Assembly (NCBI RefSeq): GCF_042219855.1
Contig: NZ_JBHJHP010000009.1
Coordinates: 1 to 64,000 of the forward strand
From: JBHJHP01 sp042219855
Lineage (GTDB): Bacteria > Bacteroidota > Bacteroidia > Bacteroidales > UBA5342
Reading direction: 5' to 3'
Length of the DNA stretch: 64,000 nucleotides
The translations under genes were made by a program, and so were the position numbers. Position 1 is the first letter of the stretch, and the number at the start of each line of letters is the position of its first letter. Positions 27,301-35,538 of the stretch are shown here, in pieces. A model generated the notes under the pieces. The model was not told the origin of the DNA. It was given only the letters and a program-made list of their open reading frames with translations, and searched no databases.

Positions 27301-29328
27301 GGTGGTTAACTTCAGATTAGGATCGGCTGAGTTGATTCGGGCATAAAGAGTGTCGTTCCGCTGTTCTGCGTTTGCAGTAATATTTTTATATGTATACCCC
27401 CCGTAATCCAGCGATCTGATCTTTACATCTCCATCAAGTTTTTGCAATTTATCTTTCACCAGAACAGCATTCAGATTTGCAGTTGCCGATAATGCACCAA
27501 TCGTATCCGGATTATCCAATAAAACACCAAGTTTATATTCCGGAATACCAATTTTTGCTGTAAGTGATGTACTTTGCTGAACGGTGTCCTTGCGGTAGGT
27601 TCCTTTCAATACAATTTTACCCTGAACAGATGACATCTGCACTTCAGTTCGTGCTTCATAGAGTCCACCGCTTCCGTAACCGGTTATACTTAAAGTATCG
27701 GGCAGAACCAAACCTTCCGGAAGATCCAGCATTGTCAGGTAAGGCTTAAGCTGAAGGTAGTTGAGCCAAAAGTGTTTAATGGTTAAATCAGTGCGGAGCT
27801 GATCTATGTTGGTAGCATTAAAAACCTTCCCACTTATGGCCATCTTTACCTTGTTGTCCGATGAAAATTCAAGTTGTGATATGTTGAGCGAATCAATCAT
27901 GCCACTTATATCAGATCTGATGTTCAGTACAATACCGTTTTGAACCAGATCCGGAAAGGAATCGGAAAGTTCAGGCAGAAAATATGCTACATCCCTGATA
28001 TTCATGCTGGCATCCTGACGAAAAGTATTGATGTCAATAGACTGTGGCTGTTCAGTCAGCGCAACAAGAGAATTATAGCTTAAACGTATTGAACCGTTAT
28101 ACGTGCTGGCTGATGTATTTAATACCAGAGAATTTATATTCAGTTCGTTTTGATTCACCGAAATACCTGAACCAAAGTTTTTAATTCTGAATTGGTTCCC
28201 GGATAACAGGGCAAATTTTTCCAGGTTCATATTCAAACCCTTGTCGTCCAACTCCAGATCATCTATTTCTCCTGATAATTCAGAGATATGAATATGCCCC
28301 GGATCAAACCCTTCCTTCATTCTCTGCTGATCCGTATCCAGTATAAACTGATTATCCTCCAATGAAATTTTATCGGCGGCTATCTGCCAATCGGGGAATG
28401 TGAAAGTACTTTGCCTATTCGTTTGAATGCTATTCCCGCTTGTATCTGCAGACGCCGGTATTTTTAACATTAAACTAATGTTATTTAAATCCAGTGAATT
28501 CAGAACAATGGACTGTTGCTCAAGGTCAAAGGTGTTGTCCCTGATCACAAGATTGATATGGCTGGCATCAATGACTGAACCGGAAGCATCGGCATACTTT
28601 ACTGAACAGTTTTTAAAACTTCCTTTTCTTTTCAGTTTCACAATCAGATTTAACGGCTCAGTACTTACAGAAGAGACTTCCGTCACACTTCCGGTTTCAA
28701 TTAAAGCCGAAGTACCGGATAACTCAAAATTATTGATATCATAATTGTTTTTCTGAAGATCTATAGCATTCATTTCCAGTTTAAACTGCCCCAGGTTAAC
28801 CGCAATATTGCTTTTTGAAACTGCATCTTCCATTAAAAATCTAATGTGATCAAGCATAACAGTTCCAACCGTAATTCTTAAGTGATCAGAAGATGTTGTA
28901 TCAGCGGTACTTTCTGAAACATGACCAAATGAAAAATTAAACAACGAATCCCTGGAATTTCGGTTCAACCGTACATAAGCATGTTCCAGCTCAGCATGTT
29001 CAACCACAAGATGGCTTTTAAGTAACGGGATTAGTCTGACAGACACAGCCAGTCGTTTTCCGGCAACCAATGTATCTTTATCGGTTCCCTGAATATAAAA
29101 ATCATTCACCGTAATCTGAGCAGGCGGAACATAGCGGATTGATCCTATTGCAATATCCGTTTGCAATTGTTTTTCTGCCTTACTTACAACCTTTTGTGTG
29201 ATGAAATTGCCGGTTGGAGGAATTATAAGAAGGGTGGTTATCAGCAACAGTAAAAACACAATCGTACTAATCAAAACAACAACCGTTTTGAATAGAATCT
29301 TAAAAATACGGTGTTTTTTATGCGCCAT
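24361..29328 (-). CDS. tamB: TamB, inter-membrane translocation/lipid transfer protein
   Basis: 1655 residues. An N-terminal anchor helix (TVVVLISTIVFLLLLITTLLI, about 14-34) is followed by a very long beta-rich stretch of repeating strands and the C-terminal TamB/DUF490 domain (GRYTINSGKYTLLLYNVFKR and the PDINFDIETPPG region). It spans the periplasm as a hydrophobic groove between the membranes. It is first in an operon with tamL, and the overlap of 17 bp suggests coupled translation. A hairpin and a -7 element lie just upstream. Its length is at the large end, as usual for Bacteroidota. Confidence 0.9.
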   Translation of the reverse strand: MAHKKHRIFKILFKTVVVLISTIVFLLLLITTLLIIPPTGNFITQKVVSKAEKQLQTDIAIGSIRYVPPAQITVNDFYIQGTDKDTLVAGKRLAVSVRLIPLLKSHLVVEHAELEHAYVRLNRNSRDSLFNFSFGHVSESTADTTSSDHLRITVGTVMLDHIRFLMEDAVSKSNIAVNLGQFKLEMNAIDLQKNNYDINNFELSGTSALIETGSVTEVSSVSTEPLNLIVKLKRKGSFKNCSVKYADASGSVIDASHINLVIRDNTFDLEQQSIVLNSLDLNNISLMLKIPASADTSGNSIQTNRQSTFTFPDWQIAADKISLEDNQFILDTDQQRMKEGFDPGHIHISELSGEIDDLELDDKGLNMNLEKFALLSGNQFRIKNFGSGISVNQNELNINSLVLNTSASTYNGSIRLSYNSLVALTEQPQSIDINTFRQDASMNIRDVAYFLPELSDSFPDLVQNGIVLNIRSDISGMIDSLNISQLEFSSDNKVKMAISGKVFNATNIDQLRTDLTIKHFWLNYLQLKPYLTMLDLPEGLVLPDTLSITGYGSGGLYEARTEVQMSSVQGKIVLKGTYRKDTVQQSTSLTAKIGIPEYKLGVLLDNPDTIGALSATANLNAVLVKDKLQKLDGDVKIRSLDYGGYTYKNITANAEQRNDTLYARINSADPNLKLTTDASYYVADSVSVISLALHADYIDLQSLKLRNEDFRMSGMVRADISGSLPNEFNSSLVINKLVINRNNTVYYPDSLFLSAKVGDTSNIKLISPFAHAEYNGTLQPMDLGNWLMNYVPFIKRNGDSPDVERLKSKSFTFKLRLEEDPVYTQLLTPGLKQLNPTTLNASYNENDGLHAELVLPYLEYNSMAVDSLFTELNADQNKFNYRSGFRQVNSGSVTIPATRISGILKDSLLFNTLDLPYDENHSAYFIQARLSKNGNENLQISILPDSLILNRSPWRISKDNAILLKKNRTLFSNFQLSHNSDTLSVVSSRDYSDQDQTEINFSNFNLKTLASLAEYDGKAPSAVINGKAVFGKKDSRSTFTSDLLISDLKLFGNTVFDMLDLKAEQTTADLYDFNIDLQNNGRTSRLQGQYKVGEITTLDMDIVLNRFTLSPFAPLLESQFYALTGELSGQLKLSGSTDKPMLNGQLRFDSLLVNPVLLNSPLTMNDATVEVRNNTLQFNKTTIADKNKHKAVLNGTLAYRPENKTTFNLNFKANDFMFINVDKNELDLYHGTLITDVDASLTGNLNRPVLNMKTTIKEGSDLHFTVPEASSDPGEEQDVAEFINKDTSVVTRISDQSLNYSGSLPDITANISFQDNIPVTIVIDPVTKEQLQVSGKGDLSLRLSGNSEPSLSGRYTINSGKYTLLLYNVFKRTFNIRQGSYLLWTGNVLKPEVDLVASFDVNTSPIGLVANELNAGSQSLSQYRKPLPFSVVMNLKGDLLSPDINFDIETPPGKADALVSEQLNRLNSDESAVNKQVLSLLIFKSFMNQNVGGPDMAYRLNNTARNGLSNILSNSFNQFAQNYIKGINLTLDVESRAGLSNTSSGNTDLVFGASKTLFSDRLTIEVGSSINVENENSRPPGSNTVAGDFKIDYKVSKEGGISVQAFRSSEYEDVLVGDVVKTGIALKLSKAFTHFSELFKRKNKKKTEGENDNTK

Positions 29329-29345
29329 AGTATAAAATTAAACTA

Positions 29346-29377
29346 CCAATTAACACACACTAAGGTGTATTGATTGG
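29346..29377 (-). promoter_or_regulatory. hairpin in the predicted tamB leader
   Basis: 13-base arms at 29346-29358 and 29365-29377, with a 6-base loop, pair at 11 positions plus one G-U. It lies between the predicted start of transcription and the tamB ATG at 29328, close enough to affect ribosome access. It has no T-run on the reverse strand and so is not a standard terminator of the upstream operon. Confidence 0.55.
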
Positions 29378-29385
29378 CAGTCTAT

Positions 29386-29393
29386 CAAAGGTA
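29386..29393 (-). promoter_or_regulatory. -7 element of tamB-tamL
   Basis: TACCTTTG on the reverse strand fits TAnnTTTG. Transcription would begin near 29379, just before the hairpin at 29346-29377. The -33 region is weak. Confidence 0.5.
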
Positions 29394-29419
29394 AATAATT
29401 ATAAAGAGAAACGGAGTGT

Positions 29420-29677
29420 TTAATCTTCGGTTTCTGTATCTTCTTTCCGGCTTCTGAATTTTTCAAAAAGTGAAATTAGTGCCAGCTTTATCAGCTTTCT
29501 GGTATAGTCCTGCACTCCCTGTCGAACTGTCTCAACAATAGTATATCTGATGCCTTTGAGTGAAGATACGATGGCTTTTTCTTTCATAGTTACATCGTAT
29601 TCCAGCATGTACTTTACATAAGCCAGTTCCTGGAGTGAATGAATTTCGTGTAACTTATTCTTTTCTAATGCCTTCAT
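29420..29677 (-). CDS. small charged protein of unknown function, third gene of the YtxH operon
   Basis: 85 residues, not recognised. It is probably all helical (MKALEKNKLHEIHSLQELAYVK ...), with a weakly hydrophobic stretch KLIKLALISLFEKF that could lie along a membrane. The start overlaps the end of the holin-like gene by 4 bp (ATGA type), so it is clearly co-translated with the two genes before it, and a role at the inner membrane with them is likely. Confidence 0.6.
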   Translation of the reverse strand: MKALEKNKLHEIHSLQELAYVKYMLEYDVTMKEKAIVSSLKGIRYTIVETVRQGVQDYTRKLIKLALISLFEKFRSRKEDTETED

Positions 29678-30042
29678 TTCTGATTGTCATTTTTGGGATT
29701 GAAAATTATAGAGGATAAGTGCTTCACCAGTGGATTGGAAAACAACTGACGACGAAAGAAATAACCCAGAATTATAATGATCAGATAAATCCCTCCGGAA
29801 ATCAGAAAACCTTCTGATATGCTTCCATGGGTTTCACCATACCAAAATGAAAATGCAAAAGAAACCAGCATCAATAACATTAACAGGGAGACCAGGACCA
29901 GGATGGTTGTGATAAAGTAAGTCCCTATACGGGTAAACTTCTCCAGCATTTCCACTTTCCACAAATTAATGCGGGCCTGAAGGTATCCCTGAATAATATC
30001 ATTTAACTCCGAAATATTCTCTTTAAATGATTCCTGTTGCAT
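29674..30042 (-). CDS. holin-superfamily III-like membrane protein
   Basis: 122 residues. A charged N-terminal helix (about 1-35) is followed by two membrane helices: YFITTILVLVSLLMLLMLVSFAFSFW (about 39-64) and GFLISGGIYLIIIILGYFF (about 78-96). This matches the Phage_holin_6_1/DUF1469 kind of protein found in bacterial chromosomes beside YtxH and DUF883-type genes. Despite the family name nothing here is phage-like. It is thought to act at the membrane in general stress, but the mechanism is unknown. It is 2 bp from the YtxH gene. Confidence 0.72.
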   Translation of the reverse strand: MQQESFKENISELNDIIQGYLQARINLWKVEMLEKFTRIGTYFITTILVLVSLLMLLMLVSFAFSFWYGETHGSISEGFLISGGIYLIIIILGYFFRRQLFSNPLVKHLSSIIFNPKNDNQK

Positions 30043-30044
30043 GA

Positions 30045-30359
30045 TTATTTCTTTTGAGCTGTTGCTGCCTTGGCTTTAGTTTCAACCTCTTCAATCTTTT
30101 CTTCAGCTTTCTTTTTTACGTTGCTCTCCAGATCATTAAACCTGGTTTTAACTTCATCCACAAAGTCTGACACATAAGATTTCAGATCGTCGATACTGTC
30201 ATTCATACTGTCTTTAAGCTCATTGGAAGCTTTTTTCGCTTTTTTAGAAATTTTCTTCCGTGTTTTTTTCCCTTTGTCCGGAGCAAATAAGATTCCGGCT
30301 AATGCACCGGATGCTGCTCCGGCGACAAATCCTAATACTGCATTTGATGTTTTTGACAT
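30045..30359 (-). CDS. YtxH domain protein
   Basis: 104 residues. It begins with a glycine/alanine-rich membrane helix (NAVLGFVAGAASGALAGILFAP) and the PDKGKKTRKK stretch that marks YtxH proteins. A long Lys/Glu-rich amphipathic helix follows. Family members are small stress-induced membrane proteins. It is first gene of a three-gene unit with the holin-like and 85-residue proteins. No clear promoter in the 160 bp upstream, which is divergent from the AI-2E family permease. Confidence 0.85.
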   Translation of the reverse strand: MSKTSNAVLGFVAGAASGALAGILFAPDKGKKTRKKISKKAKKASNELKDSMNDSIDDLKSYVSDFVDEVKTRFNDLESNVKKKAEEKIEEVETKAKAATAQKK

Positions 30360-30595
30360 AACTTTATTTTTTAATGGTTAAACATATTTTCGAAATAGTA
30401 TACTACCAAAACCCTGCCATAACAGAACTTTACTCTGTTTCAGCCGTTTTCACATATCTCTTTGGGGTTTTATTACACAAACAGCAACAGCACCTGTGGA
30501 ATTATGTCACAATATAATTTATGCCTTTTCTTTACTGTAAAGGGTTAGCGTACATAGGCTCACTTTTTGATCCTCTCTTTTACAAACTAAATTTT

Positions 30596-31651
30596 ATGAA
30601 TGTAAATTCAGGACAGGTATCAAATACAGCCAACATATTAATCGTTTTTCTGGCTACTTTAGCTTTAATGTATCTGGGAAGAACCATTCTCATTCCATTG
30701 TTTCTTGGTTTAATACTGGCGTTGATCCTACTGCCACTAAGCGACTTCTTTGAAAAAAAACTTCCCCGACTTTTTTCCATCATCCTTACGTACGTTACCA
30801 TAACCGCGGTTCTCACCGGCATTATGTATTTTTTCGGTTCCCAGTTTGTTAAACTATATGATAATGTGAAGGATTTCGGTGCCAGCATAAACAAACTCCT
30901 GACCAGTTTCTTCCATCTTGTCAATGACAATCTTTTCAGTGGCGAAGTGCAGATCAAAGACCTGCTAAGCCAGGAAAACGGCAGTATTCTGCCAACCACC
31001 GCAATCATTCAAAAAACCATAAGTGTTTCAAGTGGCTTTTTATCTGCGATAGGTCTTGCTATTATTTTTTCCTTTCTGTTCCTACTCTACCGTTCATCCT
31101 TTAGGATATTGCTTGTGGAGAAAACAGGATTCAGCGATAAAAAGGAAATTGCAGGCATCATAATCCGCATAAAGAAAGTGATTCAGAAGTATTTTTATGG
31201 TGTATTTTTTGTAATGCTGATCCTGGGAATACTAAATGGTTTTGGTTTATGGATCATCGGAATAGACTACCCCTTCCTTTTTGGTTTTTTTGCTGCCTTC
31301 CTGGCTATAATTCCTTACATCGGATCCTTTATAGGTGGTGCACTTCCTTTTCTATATGCTGTTCTCAATTTTGATTCCTTCTGGCCAGCCGTCTGGGTCG
31401 TTCTCTGGTACACTCTTGTTCAGGCTTTTGAAGGCAACTTTCTCACGCCAAAAGTTGTTGGTTCTCAGGTGAGCATGAATCCGCTATTCGCCCTTATTGC
31501 TTTGATCCTTGGCGGAATTATCTGGGGAATAGCAGGCATGATTCTTTTTATTCCGTTATTTGCCATACTTAAAATTATGATGGAAAACATTGAAGAGCTT
31601 AAGCCATACAGCTTTATGCTCGGGAAAAAATTCGGACATAAACAGAACTAA
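30596..31651 (+). CDS. AI-2E family transporter (TqsA/YdiK-like permease)
   Basis: 351 residues from ATG 30596; a longer frame starts at 30521 but its first 25 codons look non-coding. About eight membrane helices in the order of the AI-2E permease family, with the conserved FWPAVWVVLWYTLVQAFEGN followed by FLTPKVVGSQVSMNPL, which carries the family E-x-N-x-x-x-P-x-x-x-G signature. Members are inner-membrane exporters, some for autoinducer-2 and others for Na+/H+; the substrate here is open. It converges with the next gene with a 4-bp overlap. Confidence 0.85.
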   Translation: MNVNSGQVSNTANILIVFLATLALMYLGRTILIPLFLGLILALILLPLSDFFEKKLPRLFSIILTYVTITAVLTGIMYFFGSQFVKLYDNVKDFGASINKLLTSFFHLVNDNLFSGEVQIKDLLSQENGSILPTTAIIQKTISVSSGFLSAIGLAIIFSFLFLLYRSSFRILLVEKTGFSDKKEIAGIIIRIKKVIQKYFYGVFFVMLILGILNGFGLWIIGIDYPFLFGFFAAFLAIIPYIGSFIGGALPFLYAVLNFDSFWPAVWVVLWYTLVQAFEGNFLTPKVVGSQVSMNPLFALIALILGGIIWGIAGMILFIPLFAILKIMMENIEELKPYSFMLGKKFGHKQN

Positions 31652-33150
31652 AGCTCCTCATCCACCAGCAAACTAATTTTCTCCTGTGTGCTGATGCTTT
31701 GAGGAATAAGATGATGACCATAATCTACAATTGCACCGCTCTTATTCACCAGCATATAGTATGGAATCCCACTGAATCCGAACCGATCCTTGAGGTCCCG
31801 CGATTCCTCTCTGCTACAGAGAATATGCAAACCTTCAAGGTTCAGCTCTTTAACCCTGCTCAGCCATTTGTCCTTTTGGGTATCGGTACTCAGATATACA
31901 AATATCATATCCCTGTTCCTGTACTGAGCCTCCAGTTCTCCTGAAAACTTCATATTACGAATACAGGGAGCGCAACCTGATGCCCATACATCAAAATATA
32001 TAACCTTACCCGGATACTGGCTGATCAGACGTTTCACAATATTATGTTCCGATTCTTCAACATTAATGCTCCTCCCGTTCAATTCTTTACCATATCCGGA
32101 ATCAAGCACCTTTTCTGTAAATCTCTCAGGATGATCCAGGTATTCCCTGGTCCTTTCAACCCTGTCAAGAACAGAAAACCTGAGAAAGACATCAGCTAAC
32201 TGCTGATCGACCTTTTCACTGTATTTATCATAAAACCGGGTTGTATTACTGTTTAAGCTTGAATGGACAAAATAACTCAGAAGAAACTCATTCAGGTACT
32301 TTTCTTTTGTGTCACGGGATGAAAATATATCAAAAATGTCATCGTCTGAAATTCTGCGGTTCCTGTCACCTCTCATGGCACTGTTGAATTCATTTACAAC
32401 ATATCTTTCTGCGACCTTAAAATAATCCGCCATGATTAACGTGTTATCATAGGTTTCAGCTAAATTATCGGTAAATGAAAAGTATGTTGAAGAATCCTTC
32501 ATTTCTTCCCGTGTTCTCATCCTGTACTGTAAAGGGTAATTAAACATCCACCGGGCATAATCCAGGTCAATCTGTTTCCTGGCCCAGGCTTTAAATGCTT
32601 TGGATGGTTTGTGTTTTTCTACAAAACGGTTCAGTTTCCCGTTGTTAACTCTTTTGATACTATCGCAAAATGCTTTGTAATTTAAACACGGAATATCATA
32701 GGCGTGTGAAAACCTACCAAGGTATTCACTCCTGAACAGACTTATTTCCTTATTCAATTGCGCATTATCACCTGAAAAGTCTGTATTAATTATATCCGCA
32801 AAATCTTTGTATATGAAAAGACTATCTCCCGGCCCGATAACAAATCTCTCCTCTATATTAGCCAGACTAACTTCGCGCCATACTACGGGGTAAAACTCAA
32901 ATCTGAACTGACCGACCGAGTCAATTTTCTGCGTAATCAACTGGTCGTCACCTCTGAAACCAGGGATAACAAGCTTTAATTCCTTTATATGTGGATAAAC
33001 ACTTAGATTGGTAATCTTACCGGAAATTATGGCTGTTTTTAGCTTCTGACGTTCAAATTTCTTCTGCTCAATTTTTTGAATTATCCTGGAAGTACAACTG
33101 CTGGAAACAACAAGCAAAATAAAGAGATAACCGAATGACTTTTTATACAT
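31648..33150 (-). CDS. TlpA/ResA-like thioredoxin-fold lipoprotein
   Basis: 500 residues with lipoprotein signal YLFILLVVSSSC (Cys19). The first about 350 residues form a helical and beta domain like the DUF4369/DUF5106-type N-terminal parts of Bacteroidota TlpA proteins. The C-terminal thioredoxin fold has the redox pair in WASGCAPC (Cys near residue 393 and 396) and a cis-proline segment GIPYYMLVNKSG. Probable role: reducing disulfides in the periplasm, perhaps linked to cytochrome or metal handling. It stands alone. Confidence 0.8.
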   Translation of the reverse strand: MYKKSFGYLFILLVVSSSCTSRIIQKIEQKKFERQKLKTAIISGKITNLSVYPHIKELKLVIPGFRGDDQLITQKIDSVGQFRFEFYPVVWREVSLANIEERFVIGPGDSLFIYKDFADIINTDFSGDNAQLNKEISLFRSEYLGRFSHAYDIPCLNYKAFCDSIKRVNNGKLNRFVEKHKPSKAFKAWARKQIDLDYARWMFNYPLQYRMRTREEMKDSSTYFSFTDNLAETYDNTLIMADYFKVAERYVVNEFNSAMRGDRNRRISDDDIFDIFSSRDTKEKYLNEFLLSYFVHSSLNSNTTRFYDKYSEKVDQQLADVFLRFSVLDRVERTREYLDHPERFTEKVLDSGYGKELNGRSINVEESEHNIVKRLISQYPGKVIYFDVWASGCAPCIRNMKFSGELEAQYRNRDMIFVYLSTDTQKDKWLSRVKELNLEGLHILCSREESRDLKDRFGFSGIPYYMLVNKSGAIVDYGHHLIPQSISTQEKISLLVDEEL

Positions 33151-33305
33151 AGTGGAGTAATTTAGTTCGCCTCAAGGGTTCTGCTCTAAAGGTAAACATT
33201 TTATACTAAACCACTTAATATAAATGTTGTATTTTTTAAAATTGAAACTCAGCCAACGGTTGCACAAAAGAAGAAAAACCCTGAATACGCTTTGCTGAAC
33301 CCGGT

Positions 33306-34247
33306 TTATTTTATTTTGCGAAATGTGGATCTAATCTCATTCAAAACCTGATTTACATCTATTTTGCCTGTATAAACCACAACGGAATACTTTAATTCTA
33401 ATGGCCTGTGTTTTGGTAAATAAACAGGCTTTCTTCCCGGGAATACGGCATTCTGCATGCTTTTTTTGCTGCGAAGTATCCAGGTTGGGGAGCCGGGTTG
33501 GTTATCAGGATCTGCATATATCAGTAAACCTCCGGGTGCCGTACCATCTTTGGCATAAGTTCCGCTTATATTCATATAATCGCCAGCTTCAACGGCTTCA
33601 TTAGCAGGCTCAACCTTCCCGTTTGATGAAAAAAACCGCACATCATCCGGCAGCTTTATTCGAGTTGAAAAACCACCATACCCTTTTACATCATCAGAGC
33701 CCCCCAGTTGCAAACTGTCCACCAGAGGTGTAAGTGTGATGATAACATCAATAATCCTGTAATTCTGCGTCTTTGGATGAAAAATACTGGTGACCTCTTC
33801 TTTCATATATGCCTTTCCCGCGTCTTTATATTGCGGTGATAACCAAAATGTTTTGGTTTTAAGCCTGCCATTACCATTTTTAAGCGTTTTGAATCTTACG
33901 CGCTTTATATCTGTTATAAAATTGCGAAGATCCCATGAATCACTAACCTGTTCAGATCCGATTAGTATTTGGTGCCAGGCCCAGAAAATACCACGGTGAT
34001 GCATATGGTCATCAGGAGCATTCTCAGTAATTACCGTCTCATCAGGTAAATATACCGGATGTAAAAAATTGTTTCTCATTAAATCCGGTGTAGGCCCCGT
34101 TAGATTATACTGGTAAAACGCCACATTTTGTTCGCCTTCCATGACCAGATATCCACCGTCCACTTTTTGCATCCATAATTGAGCCATCCCTGTTTGCAGA
34201 GTAATGACTAAACAAATACCCATTAATATTATGGCTTTATTTTTCAT
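33306..34247 (-). CDS. exported PmoA-like protein (DUF6807)
   Basis: 313 residues with signal peptide (to about residue 22, ...GMAQ). The conserved block RNNFLHPVYLPDETVITENAPDDHMHHRGIFWAW (split here by natural variation) includes the P-x-D-H-x-H-H-R-G motif that defines the PmoA-like/DUF6807 family. The family is beta-sandwich proteins of unknown activity found near carbohydrate genes in Bacteroidota and Planctomycetes. Despite the name there is no link to methane oxidation. His residues of the motif could hold metal. No sugar operon surrounds it here. Confidence 0.8.
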   Translation of the reverse strand: MKNKAIILMGICLVITLQTGMAQLWMQKVDGGYLVMEGEQNVAFYQYNLTGPTPDLMRNNFLHPVYLPDETVITENAPDDHMHHRGIFWAWHQILIGSEQVSDSWDLRNFITDIKRVRFKTLKNGNGRLKTKTFWLSPQYKDAGKAYMKEEVTSIFHPKTQNYRIIDVIITLTPLVDSLQLGGSDDVKGYGGFSTRIKLPDDVRFFSSNGKVEPANEAVEAGDYMNISGTYAKDGTAPGGLLIYADPDNQPGSPTWILRSKKSMQNAVFPGRKPVYLPKHRPLELKYSVVVYTGKIDVNQVLNEIRSTFRKIK

Positions 34248-34344
34248 TTTTGCGCTTGTTGAATTTTATCCAATTTACATGTTTTTTTGTAAAAAACCCG
34301 ATAATATGGATTCGGTCTAAGACGATCTGTTTTTAGACATTTAT

Positions 34345-34390
34345 ATAAAAAGCAGGGTTGATAGGACGAGCGTCCTATCAACCCTGTAAG
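34345..34390 (-). terminator. strong intrinsic terminator
   Basis: A perfect 15-bp inverted repeat (34353-34367 with 34372-34386, loop GAGC) on the reverse strand is followed by CTTTTTATA. It ends the transcript of the coiled-coil lipoprotein gene (34416-34874). Confidence 0.9.
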
Positions 34391-34415
34391 CATCATCAAA
34401 TGTTTATATGAAGGA

Positions 34416-34874
34416 TTAGATGTTATCAATTTTATCGCCGAATTCTTTCAGTTTGGATTTTACATCAGCCATGAAATCCTGCAATTCATCGCCTGTTTTG
34501 TCACCAAAATCAGCAATTTGTTCTCTGATATCTTTACTTTGTTTCTGTAAATCTTCAATTGCCTCTTCAGTCTTTTCACTGATTTCTTCACCGGACTCCT
34601 CGGCTTTATCCTTGAACTTATCAACTTTGTCGTCAAAATTATCCAGGGCTTCATTCACCTTACGTTTCATATTATCCGGGTCATCCTTAACTGCCTCGGC
34701 AATTTCTTCTTTTACGTCTTTTAATTCATCGCGCAAATTCTGAACGGCATCCTGTGCCTCATCCTGCATTTGTGTCTGTTGATTTTCAGACTGCTTATTC
34801 TTATTCTGCATATTACATCCTGCGATAAAAAACACAGCCAAAGCAGAAAATAGTATCACTCGTAAATTCTTCAT
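34416..34874 (-). CDS. small coiled-coil lipoprotein
   Basis: 152 residues with lipoprotein signal ILFSALAVFFIAGC (Cys20). The mature protein is almost one continuous amphipathic helix, very rich in Asp, Glu, Lys and Gln, with heptad-like spacing (NFDDKVDKFKDKAEESGEE). It could act as a periplasmic spacer or an Lpp/LEA-like stress protein. No family is recognised with confidence. It has its own strong terminator and lies 60 bp from the csbD-like gene on the same strand. Confidence 0.7.
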   Translation of the reverse strand: MKNLRVILFSALAVFFIAGCNMQNKNKQSENQQTQMQDEAQDAVQNLRDELKDVKEEIAEAVKDDPDNMKRKVNEALDNFDDKVDKFKDKAEESGEEISEKTEEAIEDLQKQSKDIREQIADFGDKTGDELQDFMADVKSKLKEFGDKIDNI

Positions 34875-34934
34875 AATTTTTATAAAGTTTATATATTAAT
34901 ATTTGTATTTATTCTCTCTTTAATAAAGTTACCT

Positions 34935-35132
34935 CTAGATGGCATCATTGATTTCCTTGATCAGTTCTTCTTTTGATTTTCCGATACGATCCTGTAAACG
35001 GCCTAGAAGCTGATCTTCCTTACCTTCAACATATACAAGATCATCATTGGTTAACTCACCATATTTCTCTTTCAGGTATCCTTTAACCTGATTCCAGTTT
35101 CCTTTTATTTCAAACTTATTCATACTCATCAT
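34935..35132 (-). CDS. CsbD-like stress protein
   Basis: 65 residues, the usual size. The pattern KGNWNQVKGYLKEKYGELTNDD is the CsbD/YjbJ signature; in other bacteria such proteins rise under general stress. ATGs at 35132, 35129 and 35123 are all possible; the last gives the standard start MNKFEIKGNW. Cytoplasmic. Near YtxH, a coiled-coil lipoprotein and a stress-like permease, it makes the stretch from 29 to 35 kb rich in stress-type genes. Confidence 0.88.
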   Translation of the reverse strand: MMSMNKFEIKGNWNQVKGYLKEKYGELTNDDLVYVEGKEDQLLGRLQDRIGKSKEELIKEINDAI

Positions 35133-35538
35133 TTTTTAAATTCGATAAGTATAATGAAAATAATATGCCATAAATTCACATATTGGCTTAAGGCCTCATT
35201 ATAAAAGCGATCCGGACCCATAAAACAAAAATGCAGAAAAAATAATTCCGATCGCTTCGGGCATAATTTCCACAAAAAAGTGTGGAACATCGTTACAAAC
35301 CAGCATGTATTAATTCCAATACGAACTAACTTTGGAAGTTAATACTGATACGATTATATTTAAAACAAAGATGAAGACTAAAGCATATAATGTAATAAAT
35401 CAGCTTGTTAACCGTAAGATTAAGATATAACGCTACCCTTCATAATTTAATGTCATTTAACATGTCGCAATAAATAAACAATGGTATGCACCTTGTTGTA
35501 TATAAATTACGATAAATACAGGATGAAAACTATTTAAG
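35133..35538. promoter_or_regulatory. divergent control region between csbD-like and kinase genes
   Basis: About 400 bases. Visible are AAGCGATC (35205-35212 region) with its inverse GATCGCTT about 40 bases later, a perfect hairpin TTCCACA/TGTGGAA (35268-35274 and 35281-35287), and TAACTTTG (35327-35334) as a possible forward -7 element that would give the kinase a leader of about 200 bases. No open frame of note. Confidence 0.45.

Noticed and set aside
29674..30042. Holin-like gene as sign of a prophage
   Set aside because: The neighbours are a YtxH gene and a small helical protein with overlapping frames; no lysin, integrase, terminase or structural gene is present. This is the chromosomal stress-type arrangement.
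34244..34429. 61-codon reverse frame between the PmoA-like and coiled-coil genes
   Set aside because: It runs through the strong 15-bp terminator hairpin and has no coding character.
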